Origin: Symsagittifera roscoffensis
Lineage: Eukaryota; Xenacoelomorpha; Acoela; Convolutidae
Assembly (NCBI RefSeq): GCF_963678635.1
Contig: NC_087070.1
Coordinates: 27,650,057-27,714,056 of the forward strand
Direction: 5' to 3'
Length of the DNA stretch: 64,000 nucleotides
Both the position numbers and the translations under genes were made by a program. Every line of letters starts with the position of its first letter. Positions within the stretch are counted from its first letter, which is position 1. The notes under the pieces are model-generated. The model worked only from the letters and a program-made list of their open reading frames with translations, searched no databases and was not told where the DNA came from. This document shows, piece after piece, positions 10,690-21,745 of the stretch.

Positions 10690-11440
10690 TTCGAGCGTAT
10701 TCCGCAAGAAGGGCTGGTTGGCTTCACGAAAGTTCACAGAAGCACTTGTTTTATAGAGCAAAGAAATTGCAGAGAACAGGATAGTTTCAAGCACTTTAAT
10801 GATTCTTGTATTCGGGCTAAGGAAAATTTTTTGCGAACTTGTTTGCAAAAGACCCAGGTCAAATAAGTTAGCTCGCTCTGGAAAAGACCAGTAATTTATT
10901 AAGTGTTCATCTGATTAAGAGATCATCTGTTTTTATCATCAAAATTTCCTCTCGATTACTACCAGGTCATGATTATTTCACTGGAAAGGGCACCCGAGTT
11001 TTACTGGCAATCTGAAGGGGCGAAAAATACATTTTTTATTCCAACCAAAGTTTGTTGAAAGTTCGATCATCATTCTAGATGTAAGGAGCTTACGAATCTA
11101 GCAAAGCGAAATCGGCGATTTGCATCAAGCAAAAAGACGCTGAGAATTGAGGACTTGTCACTCGAATTCTGTCAAGAAGCATCAAACAGGTAAATAATTC
11201 AAACAGACAAAGTTTCAAGTTTTCTGAAAGGTCGCATATTGGAACGCTCGTTGACTGACACCTATGAATTTAATGAGAAATCTTTCACTGCGGATCTGCA
11301 AAACATAATCCACGCTGGTACTAGTCGAAGTCTCATGGCTTTTAGCCATTGCATCTGAGTGTGCTTTTTTGCCACAGTTTGGTACTGGGCCAATTTAAAA
11401 AAGTAAGAACTTAAATAAATGTAACAGTCGCCTACTTAAG
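10690..11440 (+). pseudogene. degenerate DBF4-like copy 2
   Basis: DNA similarity to the second half of the 693-2051 gene is plain in pieces. 10,692-10,820 matches its 1235-1375 region (CGAGC..ATTCC.CAAGAAGG, TTGCAGAGAA.AGGA.AG). 11,040-11,230 matches 1588-1790 (GTCAAGAAGCATCAAACA, TTTTCTGAAAGGTC). 11,265-11,440 matches 1830-1975. Frames are broken throughout and the zinc-finger half is absent. This is a dead partial duplicate. Confidence 0.8.
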
Positions 11441-12340
11441 TCACATATGAAGTTAAAGAAAAATAGGCCCTATAACCATTGGCTCAAGAGTCAGGGACAC
11501 TATCTCTTGTGTTTTTCTACCTCGAACGGTCGGAGCCAATTCGGTTCACTTGCGACATGAGACTAAAACCCTCGTTACAGCTTAAAGGCCACTACCAAAA
11601 TACCCCCACTCTAGAAATTAAGAAAATCCCCATACTTAGGTCTCAAAATACGCGAACGCCGTTAAAAACAGGGTCGGAACAGTACGTATAGTTACTTTTT
11701 ACTAGACAGTGGAACTTTGATCCATTTCAGATGGATCAACCTAAACCTAAAACTCTCCTTACCTCAACATAACAATTACAAAACACACTCAAGAAAACTA
11801 AATTGGGTACTCACATACCAGCACACTTGAGAATTGGAGTAACTAAATTAATCAGCAACTCTAGCCTTAAAGGAAACAAAGTTTGTAATTAATGAACTCC
11901 AGCAAAGGAAATGAGTTTTGACTTGAGAAATAAGTTTTGGGGCTGGACCATTGGGAGACTCCGGTTGTCCACCTTTCCACCAAAGGTTCACTCTGGTCCA
12001 CTTCAAATTAATATCTTCTCTTCTCGTAATCGTTCTACCTCCTATTTCAGGATAAAACAGCTCTACTCTAGTGTGATTTTTATGTCTGGAAACTGCGAAT
12101 AGCAATTTCCCGCTGCTTTTTTGATCACTTTCCCGCGATTGTAGTTCGATTGTTCTGATCTTGTATTTCTGAGATTTTCAGTTGCGCGAGAAAGTTGAGC
12201 ATGACAGGCTCAATTCGAATTTTTGAAAAATTCCATTTCACCCCAAAATTACGTTGTTCGTATTGCTCAAGGTCAAACTTCCAAATATGACCGACTGGCA
12301 CAAAAAAGTGTACGATATCAAGCAATTCGATCACCGCTCT
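11441..12340. other. stretch without a recognised gene
   Basis: Two minus-strand frames of 73 and 85 codons (12,125-12,346 and 11,848-12,105) sit end to end in different frames, with a plus-strand frame overlapping the second. The minus-strand reading has W/K-rich, somewhat protein-like composition, as in a decayed retroelement ORF, but I find no motif to name it. Confidence 0.3.
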
Positions 12341-12939
12341 TAACAATAAATATATAATTTTGTGCCATAATCACGACCAGTAACCTTGGAAATTTCTTAG
12401 CATCTATTGTCTTCTCTTACTTTATAGAAAATCATATGGGCGCCATGCTCAACAAGTCTTTTCATTTAGCTATAGACGCCGTGTTTAAGAGTTTATTACT
12501 CGTTATTGCAATGTATCGGCTTTAAAACAATGTCTGAATGAATCGTACTTTTTTCCAGCTAACTAACTCATATTGGACTATTTACATTAATTGAACATGT
12601 GCATATCTTCTTAAATTTTAATGAAAGTCACAATGCGCTGCGGACGCAAATTTTAACTGAACGCAGTTATTCAGTTTGGTCGACCACAATTGTAAAAAGA
12701 GTTTTTTAGGCGCAAGGCTTAAAAGAAGGCCAAGAATATTCTAAAACTTCTTGAATGTTCTAAAAAATTTTTTTGAAAAAGTCAACTATTTTGACAAGAT
12801 GAACTCGATATATTTGAAAGGCTAGACAGCGCATGTCCACTTATTGTCAAAATTTTTGCGTACGGAGATTCATATCAGTCTGAAACAATTATGAAAACTT
12901 CAATGTTTATTCAGTTGAGAACAGCGCATGCAGAAAACA

Positions 12940-13600
12940 ATTGAAAGTTTTTTTTTCGAGCCGGTTCCGCAAGAAAGGCTAGATATGAAAAAATTACAGA
13001 AGCACTTATTTTACAGAGCAAGTAGGTTGCAGACAAAAGGATAGTCTCAAGAAAATTGATAATTTTGTTATTCAAGCAAAACAAGTTCATAGCTAACGTT
13101 TAAGTTTCCAAAACGAAAACACCAGCAATTGAAAAATACTGCTCCGTTCTGTGTTTTTTTTCTCTTCAGTGTTCAAGTTATTTGATTGTACCCAGGTCCA
13201 TGATTGTTTCACTGGGAAGAATCAGCTCGAATTTTTTTGGCGTTTGCAATGATCTAAAGTAAAATGTTTGCGATCTGAATCAGTGAAAGAAATTACTAAG
13301 TATTCGAATCGAGTGTGATCAGATTGACAGCTCGAGCAGCATAATAGATTTAAAAAGCATACGTCCCTTTAGATCGTATGCTTTTTGAAACAAAGCATGC
13401 TTTTTGTCAAAGCATACGTATACATTGACAATTTTGAAACAAAAAAAAACAAGCTTAAGAGTTTCTTTTCGAGTTTTGTCAAAAATTAACAATTCGAGAT
13501 TTCAAAAGAAATCAAGTACGCAAATTTTCATAGTTTTCTGAAAGGTCGCGCAGACCTAATTTTTTAAATCTGGTGACAACTCTCATGAAGTATGTGTGTA
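12940..13600 (+). pseudogene. degenerate DBF4-like copy 3
   Basis: Follows the middle of the 693-2051 gene from TTCGAGCCGGTTCCGCAAGA (gene position ~1237) through CCAAAACGAAAACACCAGC, TTTCACTGGGAAGAA and the GATCAGATTG.CAG region to the TTTTCTGAAAGGTCGC near 13,540. After a gap, 13,640-13,840 matches the gene's last codons and 3' flank. Frameshifts, stops and an inserted hairpin (13,352-13,386) kill the frame. Confidence 0.8.
13352..13386. repeat. perfect 12-bp-arm hairpin inside DBF4 copy 3
   Basis: AAAAAGCATACG at 13,352-13,363 is mirrored by CGTATGCTTTTT at 13,375-13,386 around an 11-nt loop. A further GCATGC palindrome and GCATACG word follow within 40 bases. The matching place in copy 4 reads straight through, so the hairpin is an addition to copy 3. 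Confidence 0.75.
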
Positions 13601-13906
13601 ATTTTTAAGCCGTCTTAGAAATCGTTACAAATCTTGATCTTTATTTGGTTTAGTGGGGAAAAGAAGCAGCGCAACTCGAAAAGGCAAAAACTGGTTGTTT
13701 TGAAGTTAAAGCTATTAAGTGTTTGTTTGTTGTTCAAATCAATAACTAGATCATTTTGTTTCAAAGTCCAGATTTTCTAAATTTCTCAGCTGAAAAGTTT
13801 TCATCTCAAAACACAAAAAAATTGTGAGAATAAGTGATAGCCATTCACTCAGGTAAACGTTGACTCTCCCTCACGATTTTCCAAGTTAAAGCTATTAAGT
13901 GTTTGT

Positions 13907-14119
13907 TTGCTGTTCAAATCAAAAACTAGATCATTTTGTTTGACCAAAATTTCCGTGGGTTACACACGTAGCTCGGTAGATGTAAAACTTTTAGCTTACG
14001 GCGTTAACGAAAAAATACCCTTCCACTGTATTGTAGTTGATGATTCTATACCAAAAAAATTCTGTCTCACGAAACTCTACAGGAAAGGATTTGAAAGAAG
14101 ATTGGCTGCTTGTAAATGA
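13907..14119 (+). pseudogene. short unassigned frame with decayed sister copies
   Basis: A 70-codon frame whose second half (from about 13,960) recurs near 16,925-17,090 and 17,640-17,790 with stops and indels. Its start overlaps a small duplication of the DBF4 3' flank (13,690-13,760 is repeated at ~13,885-13,945). The residues are mixed and protein-like (VDVKLLAYGV, FHCIVVDD), so a lost exon is possible. No family is recognised. Confidence 0.3.
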
Positions 14120-16574
14120 TTTTTTGTTAGATTGTTCGTGAAATTGATCATTTCTGAGTAAGGTTGAGTTAACATATTAATCAACGTATCCCACTGTCAT
14201 AACTAGATAAAACCATTCGGATTTTTTTTGAAGGCCCACTGGACTCAGTTTGAAGCCAGTTGTTTTACATATATTTTTCCTCTTGTGAAAAACTCATTTC
14301 TAACCAATGACAACCCATAACTAAATTCTACTCTTTATTTGTAAACCTCAAACCGTTACTTTTTCTCTCCTCTAACTTCGTGATAAAAACGAGTATATCA
14401 CTAGATGGATTGAGACTATGAAATATAAGATATAAAGGTAGGAATAGGATTGTTATAAGACTAAGAAGTTGTTCGAACCTATCCGGCCTAAAGTAGATAA
14501 CGTGACAAACAGACGGTGTAGCCTATCCAAAATTCCCCTATGAGAAGGCCATCCTGGACTTTAAAGCATTTGGTGCGACCAATGAGTCTCGATCAGACCT
14601 ACAACTAACTACAACTAACTTAGTCTTAGCAATCATTGAGCGAACCAAAAGAAAAAAAACAACCTTAGCTTAACAAAAACCGAATCTGCATCGCAAAGCG
14701 AAAAAATAAAAGAAAGGGACGATAATTTTCAGTAGACTGCTTGTGCAGTAAAATCCAAAAATACTCATTCCAACTGCTTCAAATTGGGCCGTGATTTGGA
14801 AAAATAAATCATAACCTTATAAATTAACCGCAAAAAGAACAAAAGTACAAATAGTAAGATTGAATTGTCCTTGGACATCAGCGTTTGTTGACTTTTTTAG
14901 GCTTTTTCCTCTATCGAAAACATTCAATAAAGGTTATTGAATAGACTTTTTTTATTTATTTCTACTTAATTCAACTTTCTATTTCAAAACGTACCTAACT
15001 TAATTTGTAAAAGTCATAATTTGTAAAAATCATCGAGGCTTCTCCATAAATCTATGAACTTTGAACCTTTCAAAACCAACCCATACTTCTAATAAAGTGA
15101 ATAATGACCCATGGTGTCGATCCATTTTCAACATTTTAAAATAGCCAAGACTAACGGATGCTTTTTATTTTCAAACCTCACCAAAAAAATTAGACTAAAC
15201 ACTGAACAACGTCGCCTACTCTTCCTTCATCTGATCCCCACCTCTTTTTTGACCCAGGCTCAAAACAAACTTTCAAAATAGTAAGTTCTAAAACAATATC
15301 TATTGATTTGTGTTCTAATTATACCTGAACCTTGAGGATTGATTTAATATTCTTCAACTATCGATCTCATATCAATCTCTTCTAAAGTAAGATAAAAAAA
15401 CTAAAATACAGAGAACGTCACTTGTTTGTGAGCAGTACAAATTTTTCAAAAGAATCGATCTAATTTCTCACCAACTCGTCTTGCCTTGACAAACATACGA
15501 GGATTTTGGATAAAACTTACGAAACAAATAAGGATTAGCAGTTTAAGAAATAGGAGCGATTACAAACTGAAATTCGCATTGATCGTTTATCTTAACAAAT
15601 TTGTAAATATCAAATATAGCAACAAAAAACAAACAAAAATCTTCACACTATAACATTCAAAATTCTAGATACCATCTCGTAATAATAGCAAAAACAAAGA
15701 ACATGTTATATGAAGTCGAAAAACGTTCACAACAAAAAGATTCATTTACAAACAAAAAAAAAGTTTTAAAAAACCGTTTTTAAAGAAAACGCAACACAAC
15801 GCAAATTCAAAATCACATACTACATCAATACGTAAATTGCAACAACTCAGACATCCAAAAACAACTCATCAGACAAAAGATTCAGACGAATGATACTTTT
15901 CTGACTCCGAAGCAACAACAACATCATCTTTAAAAAGTTAAATAGGAAGTGTAGGCTATCAAGCATTGATCAGCGCTCACACCAGTAAATATATAATTTT
16001 GTGCCATAATCACGACCAGTGACCTTGGAAATTTGTAAGCATCTATTGTACTCTCTTAGTTTATAGAAATTCATATGGGCGCGATGCTCAACAAGTTTTT
16101 TCAATATGCTATGGGTGCCGTGATTAAAAGGTTATTACTCGTTATTGCAATTTAAAACAATGACTGAATGAAGTACTTTCTTCCAGCTAACTCACTCATA
16201 TTGAGCTATTTACCTTAATTGAACATGTGCAGATCTTCTTAAACTTTGAATGAAAGTCACAATGCGCTGCGGACGCAAATTTTAACTGAACGCAGTGATT
16301 TAATTTGGTCGACCACAATTGTAAAAAGAGTTTTTTAGGCTCAAGGCTTAAAAGAAGGCCAAGAATTTTCTAAATTTTCCATTTATGTATACTCTTGATT
16401 GTTCTAGAAATTTTATTGAAAAAGTCAACTATTTTGACAAGATGAAATTGATTCTTTTTTAAGGCTAGACAGCGCCTGTCCACTTATTGACATTGCGTGC
16501 GCAGATTCTTTTCAGTCTGAAACAATCCTGAAACCTTTAATGTTTATTAAGTTGAGAACACAGAGCATGCAGAA

Positions 16575-16905
16575 AACAATTTAAAGTTTTTTTTCCGAGC
16601 CGGTTCCGCAAGAAGGGCTAGATAGCTTGTGAAAAAATTACAGAAGCATTTATTTTACAGAGCAAGTAGGTTGCAAACGAAAAGATAACCTCAAGAAAAT
16701 TGATAATTTTGGTATTCAAGCAAAATAAGTTCAAAGCTAACGTTAAAGTTTCCAAAACGAAAACGCCAGCAATTGGAAAAATACTGAGACTTTCTGTTTT
16801 TTTTTCTCTTTAGTATTTGAATTCAGTTTCAAAACACAAAACAATTGGGAAAATAAGTGATAGCCATTGACTGAGGTAAATGTTGACTCTCTCACGCGCT
16901 TTTAT
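16575..16905 (+). pseudogene. degenerate DBF4-like copy 4, front part
   Basis: From TTCCGAGCCGGTTCCGCAAG this matches copy 3 and gene region 1237-1440, then jumps near 16,830 directly to the 3'-flank sequence (AATAAGTGATAGCCATTGA). An internal segment was therefore deleted or moved; it reappears at 17,281. Confidence 0.75.
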
Positions 16906-17280
16906 GCGGGTTTCCAAGTTTTCCGTGGGTTAAACGTAGCTCGATAGATATTAAACTCTTAGCTTACGGCGTTAACGAAAACATACCCTTCCACTGTATT
17001 GTTTGTCATGATTCAATACCAAATTAATTCTGTCTCAAGAAACTCTTAACAGGGAAAGGATTTGAAAGAGGATTTGTTGCTTGTAAATGATTTTTTGCTA
17101 GATTAATCGTAAAAATCAACGTATCTCACTGCCATAACTAGATAAAACAGTTCAGATTGTTTTTGTAGGCCCACGAACCAGTTTGAATTCAGTTGTTTTA
17201 CATAAGTTTTACACACATGCACGTGAGAAAATGTTGAGCCCTTCTTGTTTCTTTTCAATAATCTAACAATCTGATTTTAC

Positions 17281-17620
17281 CCAACTTCATGATTGTTTCA
17301 CTGGGAAGAATCAACCCAAGCTAATTGGAAATTGCATTGTTAAAGTCTAATTTTTGCAATCTGAAACAGCGAATGAAACCTATTATTTCAACCAAGGGTG
17401 ATCTGGTTGACAGTTTGAGCAGTACAATAGATGTAAAGAGCTTACGACGCTTTCAGCGCGATGCTGACAATTTGGGAACAAACAGAAAGAAACTAAGGAT
17501 TTGTCTACTGAGTTTTGTCAAGAATTATCAAACCGAGATTTGGAAAGAAATCAAGTGCTCTATTTTTCAATGTTTTCTGAAAAGTCGGACTGGCCAATAC
17601 TATTAGTTCCTATAGCAACA
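17281..17620 (+). pseudogene. degenerate DBF4-like copy 4, rear part
   Basis: A 93-codon open frame (17,325-17,606) without an ATG aligns to residues ~270-370 of the gene: KGD.VDSLSSTIDVKSLRR and NLGTNRKKLRICLLS.VK against KGDQIVDRSSIIQDVKSLR and WGTNKKTRRICHS..VK. The frame survives by chance or recent origin. Both ends are cut, so this is a fragment. Confidence 0.75.
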
Positions 17621-19670
17621 CTCCTGAAGTATATATGGAATAGATATAAAACTTTTAGCTTAAGGCTCTAACAAAAACATAATCCTTAACTGTCTTGCAG
17701 TTAATGATTTAATACCAAAATATTTATGTTTCAAGAAAAAACCAGAGAGCGAAAGGGTTCAAAAGAGGGTTAGTTGCTTCTAAAGGATTTTTGGTAGAAG
17801 GTTTGTGAAGTTGATCATTTTTAAATGAGGTTGATAAAACATAATATTCAACTAATCTCACTGTCATAGCCTGATAAAACCATTCGAATTGTTTTTATAG
17901 GCCCACTGGAATCAGTTTGAAACCAGTTGTTTTGCATACATTTTATTCCTCTTGTAAAAAAAACTCATTACTAACCAATAACGATCCCTAACTGAATTTT
18001 ACTCATGATTTGTAAACCTCAAACTCTAGCGGTTCAGAGAACTAATAATTAAGATTGAAATCAATTACTTTTTCTCTCCTCTAACTTCGTGATAAAACCA
18101 GTATATCACTAGATGAAATGAGACTATAAAATATAAGATATAAAGGCAAGAATTGGATTGTTATAAACTAAGGAGTTGTTCGAACCTATCCGTCCTAAAA
18201 TAGATAACGTGACAAACAGACGGTGCAGCCTATCCGAAACTCCTCTATGAGAAGGCCATCCCGGACCTTGAAGCATCTGGTGCAACCAATGAGTCTCGAT
18301 CAGACCTACAACTAACTTAGTTTTAACAATCATTGAGCAAACCAAAAGAAAAATACAATCTTAGCTTGACAAAAACCGAATCTACAATGCAAAGCGAAAA
18401 AATCAAAGGAACGGCGATAATTGTCAGCAGATTGTTTCTGCAGTAAAATTCAATAATACTAATTCCAACTGCTTCAAATTGGGCCATAATTTAAAAAAAT
18501 AAATTATAACCTTACAAACTAAACGCAAAAAAGAACAAAAATACAAATAGTGTAAGGTTGAATTGTCCTTGGACATCAGCGTTCGTTGTTTTTTTTTTCA
18601 CAAGCTTTATCCTCTAGTTTTTTTTCTACTTCATTCAACTTTCTGTTTCAAAAGGTACTTAACTTATTTTCTAAAATTCATCAAGGCTTCTCCTTGGATC
18701 TTTAACTTTTGAAAAAATTTCTTTTAAATACTAAACCATCGGGCTTCCTTTGGATCTATGAACTTTGAACTTGTCAAAGTCAATCCATACTTTTAAAATA
18801 GTTAATAATGACCCATGGGGTCGATTCATTTTCCAACACTTTAAACTATACAAACTAACGGATGGTTTTTTTCAAGCCTCATCAAAAAATTTAGACTAAA
18901 CAGTGAACAACGTCGCCTACTCTTCCTTCATCTGATCCCCACCTCTTTTTTGACCCAGGCTCAAGACAAATTTTCAAAATAGTAAGTTCTCAAAAAATAT
19001 CTATCTATTTGTGTTCTAATTATACCTGAACCTTGTGGGTTGATTTAATATTCTTCACCTATCGATCTCATATCGACCTCTTCTAAATTAAGATAAAAAA
19101 ACTAAAATGCAGAGAACGTCACTTGTTTGTGAGCAGTACAAATCTTTCAAAAGAATCGATCTACTTCCTCACCAATTCAACTCGCTTGACAAACATAAGA
19201 CCCTCAGATTTAGGATAACAAAACAATTAAGGAGTAGTAGTTTAAGAAATAAGAGCATTTAAAAACTGGATTTTGCATTACTTTTTCATCCTAACAATTT
19301 TGTTATTATCGAATATAGCAACAAAAAAACAAACAAAAATCTTCACATCATAAATTTCAAAATTCTAGATACGATCTCGTAAAAACACCACATAAACTCT
19401 CGATACGATCTCGTAATAATAGCGCAAACAAAGAACATGTTATATGAAATCGAAAATCCTTCACAACAAAAAGATATTTTTTCAAACAAAAAAAGTTTCA
19501 AAATACCGTTTTTCAAGAACACGCAACGCAACGCAACGCAATTTCAGTATCACATACTACAACAACAGGTAAATTGAAACAATTCACTAATCCATAAACA
19601 ACACCTCAGACAAAAGATTCAGACGAATGAAATTTATCTGACTCGGAAGCAACATCAACATCATCTTTAA

Positions 19671-19847
19671 AAAGTAAAAGAAAAAACCTACAAGGACAAA
19701 CCAGTCGGAACTTATGATTGCATTCAACCCATAAGACTTTTTGAACATGATATCTTGTACATGATTCAAGAACACAAGAAAAGTTTTGAGGATGACCCTA
19801 TCCCGCCATTTGTCATACCCCCAGATACTGATCCATTACGAGGTTAA
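19671..19847 (+). CDS. possible exon, 58 codons, unassigned
   Basis: A frame reading ...KPVGTYDCIQPIRLFEHD, then HKKSFEDD and PPFVIPPDTDPLRG. Composition is clearly more protein-like than the surrounding DNA. A GTTAAG donor-like site sits at 19,843 just before the TAA. It begins where tandem unit B ends. No family is recognised; it could be one exon of a disrupted host gene. Confidence 0.35.
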   Translation, partial: KVKEKTYKDKPVGTYDCIQPIRLFEHDILYMIQEHKKSFEDDPIPPFVIPPDTDPLRG

Positions 19848-20208
19848 GTACATTTTTGTCGCAATCTCATAACAAATTTATTTCACAAAGGCTGTAGTGC
19901 ATGCAAAAATTAATGTCCATAAGTAAAAATCAAAAGACAAATACTTGACCACTATTTATTCAACTTATGCAACATAACCTCCCAATATGGACTACTCATT
20001 CTTGAATTTTCACCACCGAAATCATAAAACGAAAATCCATCACAAGAATCCGTACAAACATATGATACAGAAACAAATTTTTCAAAAGTTTTCATTCAGT
20101 ATAAAAAAAATTCAAAATCAAAATTCACAACGAGCAAACTCAATATTCACAAATGATGTAATTGCACTTATTTATACTTAATTCCCCAACCTAGCTAGGT
20201 TCGATTGA
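19848..20208. other. gene-free stretch
   Basis: No supported feature. A 64-codon plus-strand frame at 19,987 is K/N/H-rich, low in complexity and probably chance. Confidence 0.35.
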
Positions 20209-20505
20209 AACTTTTTAAAGATCAACACGACGTGCAAATCTAAGAAAATAAATTCATACCTGTTTTCAAAATTTCGAAAAACAATCCGAGAAATTTTTAA
20301 CGGCACTGATATTTCCGCTATAGTGATACAAGATGTTCAAGGAGTTTCAAGTTGCTTTGTAGTTGACTATTTTCAACACAATATAGATCTTATAGAACAA
20401 TCTAGCAAAAAATTGTGTTCAAACGACGATGATGTAACCATTTTAGCAGATCAATCAGATTGTGTTTGGGACCCTAAATGGTTTTACGATATTAAATACT
20501 CCTGA
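20209..20505 (+). CDS. possible exon or ORF, ~98 codons, unassigned
   Basis: Open from after a TGA at 20,206 to TGA at 20,503. The second half is balanced and acidic (IVIQDVQGVSSCFVVDYF, NDDDVTILADQ, WDPKWFYDIKY). It stops exactly where the first W-block copy begins (GAGCTGTTTCTAGTG). No family is recognised. Confidence 0.35.
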   Translation, partial: NFLKINTTCKSKKINSYLFSKFRKTIREIFNGTDISAIVIQDVQGVSSCFVVDYFQHNIDLIEQSSKKLCSNDDDVTILADQSDCVWDPKWFYDIKYS

Positions 20506-20521
20506 GCTGTTTCTAGTGTTG

Positions 20522-20704
20522 TTAGCTTTCGTTTTTCTTTGGTGCAAGACATAGAGAAGGAGTTAAAATTTCCAAGTGATTACTCACTGTCGCTACAAGG
20601 GTGCGCGTTGGAGTTAAACAACCTGGTTCATCAAGCCATGGTGATACTGTAGGAGAAGGATCAGCTTTCGGGGTAACTAATAATGGTGACTCAATCTGCT
20701 CCAA
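20522..20704 (-). CDS. conserved minus-strand ORF, unassigned (copy 1)
   Basis: 60 codons. The copy at 23,102-23,344 keeps the frame and most residues (ADP.PTVSPWL.EPGCLTPTR, then TLVATVSNHLE). This suggests real coding sequence with a disordered, proline/threonine-rich product. Its function is unknown. It lies divergent to the plus-strand genes of the block. Confidence 0.4.
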   Translation of the reverse strand: MEQIESPLLVTPKADPSPTVSPWLDEPGCLTPTRTLVATVSNHLEILTPSLCLAPKKNES

Positions 20705-20943
20705 TCCCCAAAAATGGCCAAAAACTCAATTTCTTCAAATTATTGTAACTGGTTTTCACACATAGGAGTAACTTCACAATCGTATTTGTACAAATTTTTT
20801 TAAACTAATTTTGATAAAGTTGAAATGTCAATCTGAAGAGCAAGGGGCTCCTCAGGATCCGTATACTTTCCAGAAGAAGTTGTAAGGTAACTCAAATTCT
20901 TCATATTGAGTTTTTCGTCTTCCTTTCACATCTTCAAGAAAGT

Positions 20944-21147
20944 TTACGGATTAAATGCAAAAAAAAAATTGCATATCATTTGTACAAGTCCACTCATCGG
21001 AATTAATTTTTTTTCTCCGTTCATTATTGCAACAAAATCATCATAAACGGTTTCATATAAAATGATTATTTCGTGATTAGAATATCCGGCAAAAATATAG
21101 CAAGGCTTTTTTGAAAAAAAGTTAGAAGAAAATAACGAACGTAACAT
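20944..21147 (-). CDS. conserved minus-strand ORF, unassigned (copy 1)
   Basis: 67 codons; the core KKPCYIFAGYSNHEIIILYE and DDFVAI are kept in the 23,525-23,707 copy and in a broken copy near 29,800-29,970. Three copies with the same frame support past coding. It may join the minus-strand frame at 20,522 across an intron, which I cannot verify. Confidence 0.4.
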   Translation of the reverse strand: MLRSLFSSNFFSKKPCYIFAGYSNHEIIILYETVYDDFVAIMNGEKKLIPMSGLVQMICNFFFAFNP

Positions 21148-21578
21148 GAAAAGAAACGAAATTGAAACGAATTGTCAAAAATTCTTCATGAGATTAAAAT
21201 AGGAATTGGTCTTCTAAAATTAGAAATATTAGGACGTCCTTTGTAATTTCTCATTAGTTTACTAAGGGAGGGCTTGTAAAACATTTATGTTGCTTTGCAT
21301 GGTTTTCTATGTATATCTATTTTGCATTCAAACAAATAGCTTGTATTAAATACTACCTTTGAACATTGTGACCTATGACGCCCATTAAATGTTTTATCAG
21401 TTGCGCATGCTTAAAACACTAATCCAAATCAACCAAACTGCAATTGAAAACATTTGCGATTTAAAGTACATGTGTGCTTATGTTGAAATAGATACAGCGC
21501 AAACCTATACAATCAATTGAAACCATTTCTTTTTATTCAGTTTTAAAATCGAGTTTTTTTGAAAATTTACTCAGTAAA

Positions 21579-21710
21579 ATGTTTAAAACGAAAACAAACA
21601 CCACAGCAAAAGCAGATAAAGAATTTGGCAATTGCTCTTTCGATATTTCGGAAAACAGTAAAAGATTAGTGCGTGCTACATTGAAGACATATGACCAAAC
21701 TGGTACTTAA
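21579..21710 (+). CDS. start of a W-block gene, 43 aa
   Basis: An ATG frame reading MFKTKTNT, then EFGNCSFDISENSKRLVRAT. The sister copies at ~24,153 and ~30,418 keep the same core and then continue after a short gap into a longer frame (24,288-24,569). Here the block is cut just downstream, so only the start remains. Function unknown. Confidence 0.35.
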   Translation: MFKTKTNTTAKADKEFGNCSFDISENSKRLVRATLKTYDQTGT

Positions 21711-21745
21711 GTATTCTTGAAAGTTTTCAGAAAAGCAAGGTAATT

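Larger units (their letters stand above)
12341..15975. repeat. ~3.64-kb tandem unit B, copy 1
   Basis: Starts at AAATATATAATTTTGTGCC and recurs 3,641 bp later. It holds the 190-bp head segment, a degenerate DBF4 copy with 3' flank, a short ORF near 13.9-14.1 kb, and about 1.8 kb of AT-rich sequence (14,120-15,975) with no gene that I can support. The last part shares long runs with copy 2, such as GTTCGAACCTATCCG near 14,473. Confidence 0.85.
15982..19665. repeat. ~3.65-kb tandem unit B, copy 2
   Basis: Parallel to 12,341-15,975, with many substitutions and internal rearrangement. Inside it the DBF4-derived material is split in two (16,575-16,905 and 17,281-17,620) by a piece of 3' flank. 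The segment 17,800-19,665 mirrors 14,120-15,975. A minus-strand frame at 18,124-18,345 exists only in this copy and is not supported. A local doubling of ACGATCTCGTAA occurs near 19,370 and 19,402. Confidence 0.85.
20505..21745. repeat. array P1: truncated first copy of the W block
   Basis: Parallels 23,082-24,310 (offset ~2,580) from GAGCTGTTTCTAGTG to the CAGAAAAGCAAG near 21,735, then breaks off. It holds two conserved minus-strand frames and the start of a plus-strand gene. Together with the later blocks it shows repeated duplication of one Polinton-like gene cluster. Confidence 0.85.

Noticed and set aside
18124-18345. 73-codon minus-strand ORF in tandem unit B
   Set aside because: The matching place in the other copy (about 14,420-14,640) does not keep the frame, so it is unlikely to be coding.
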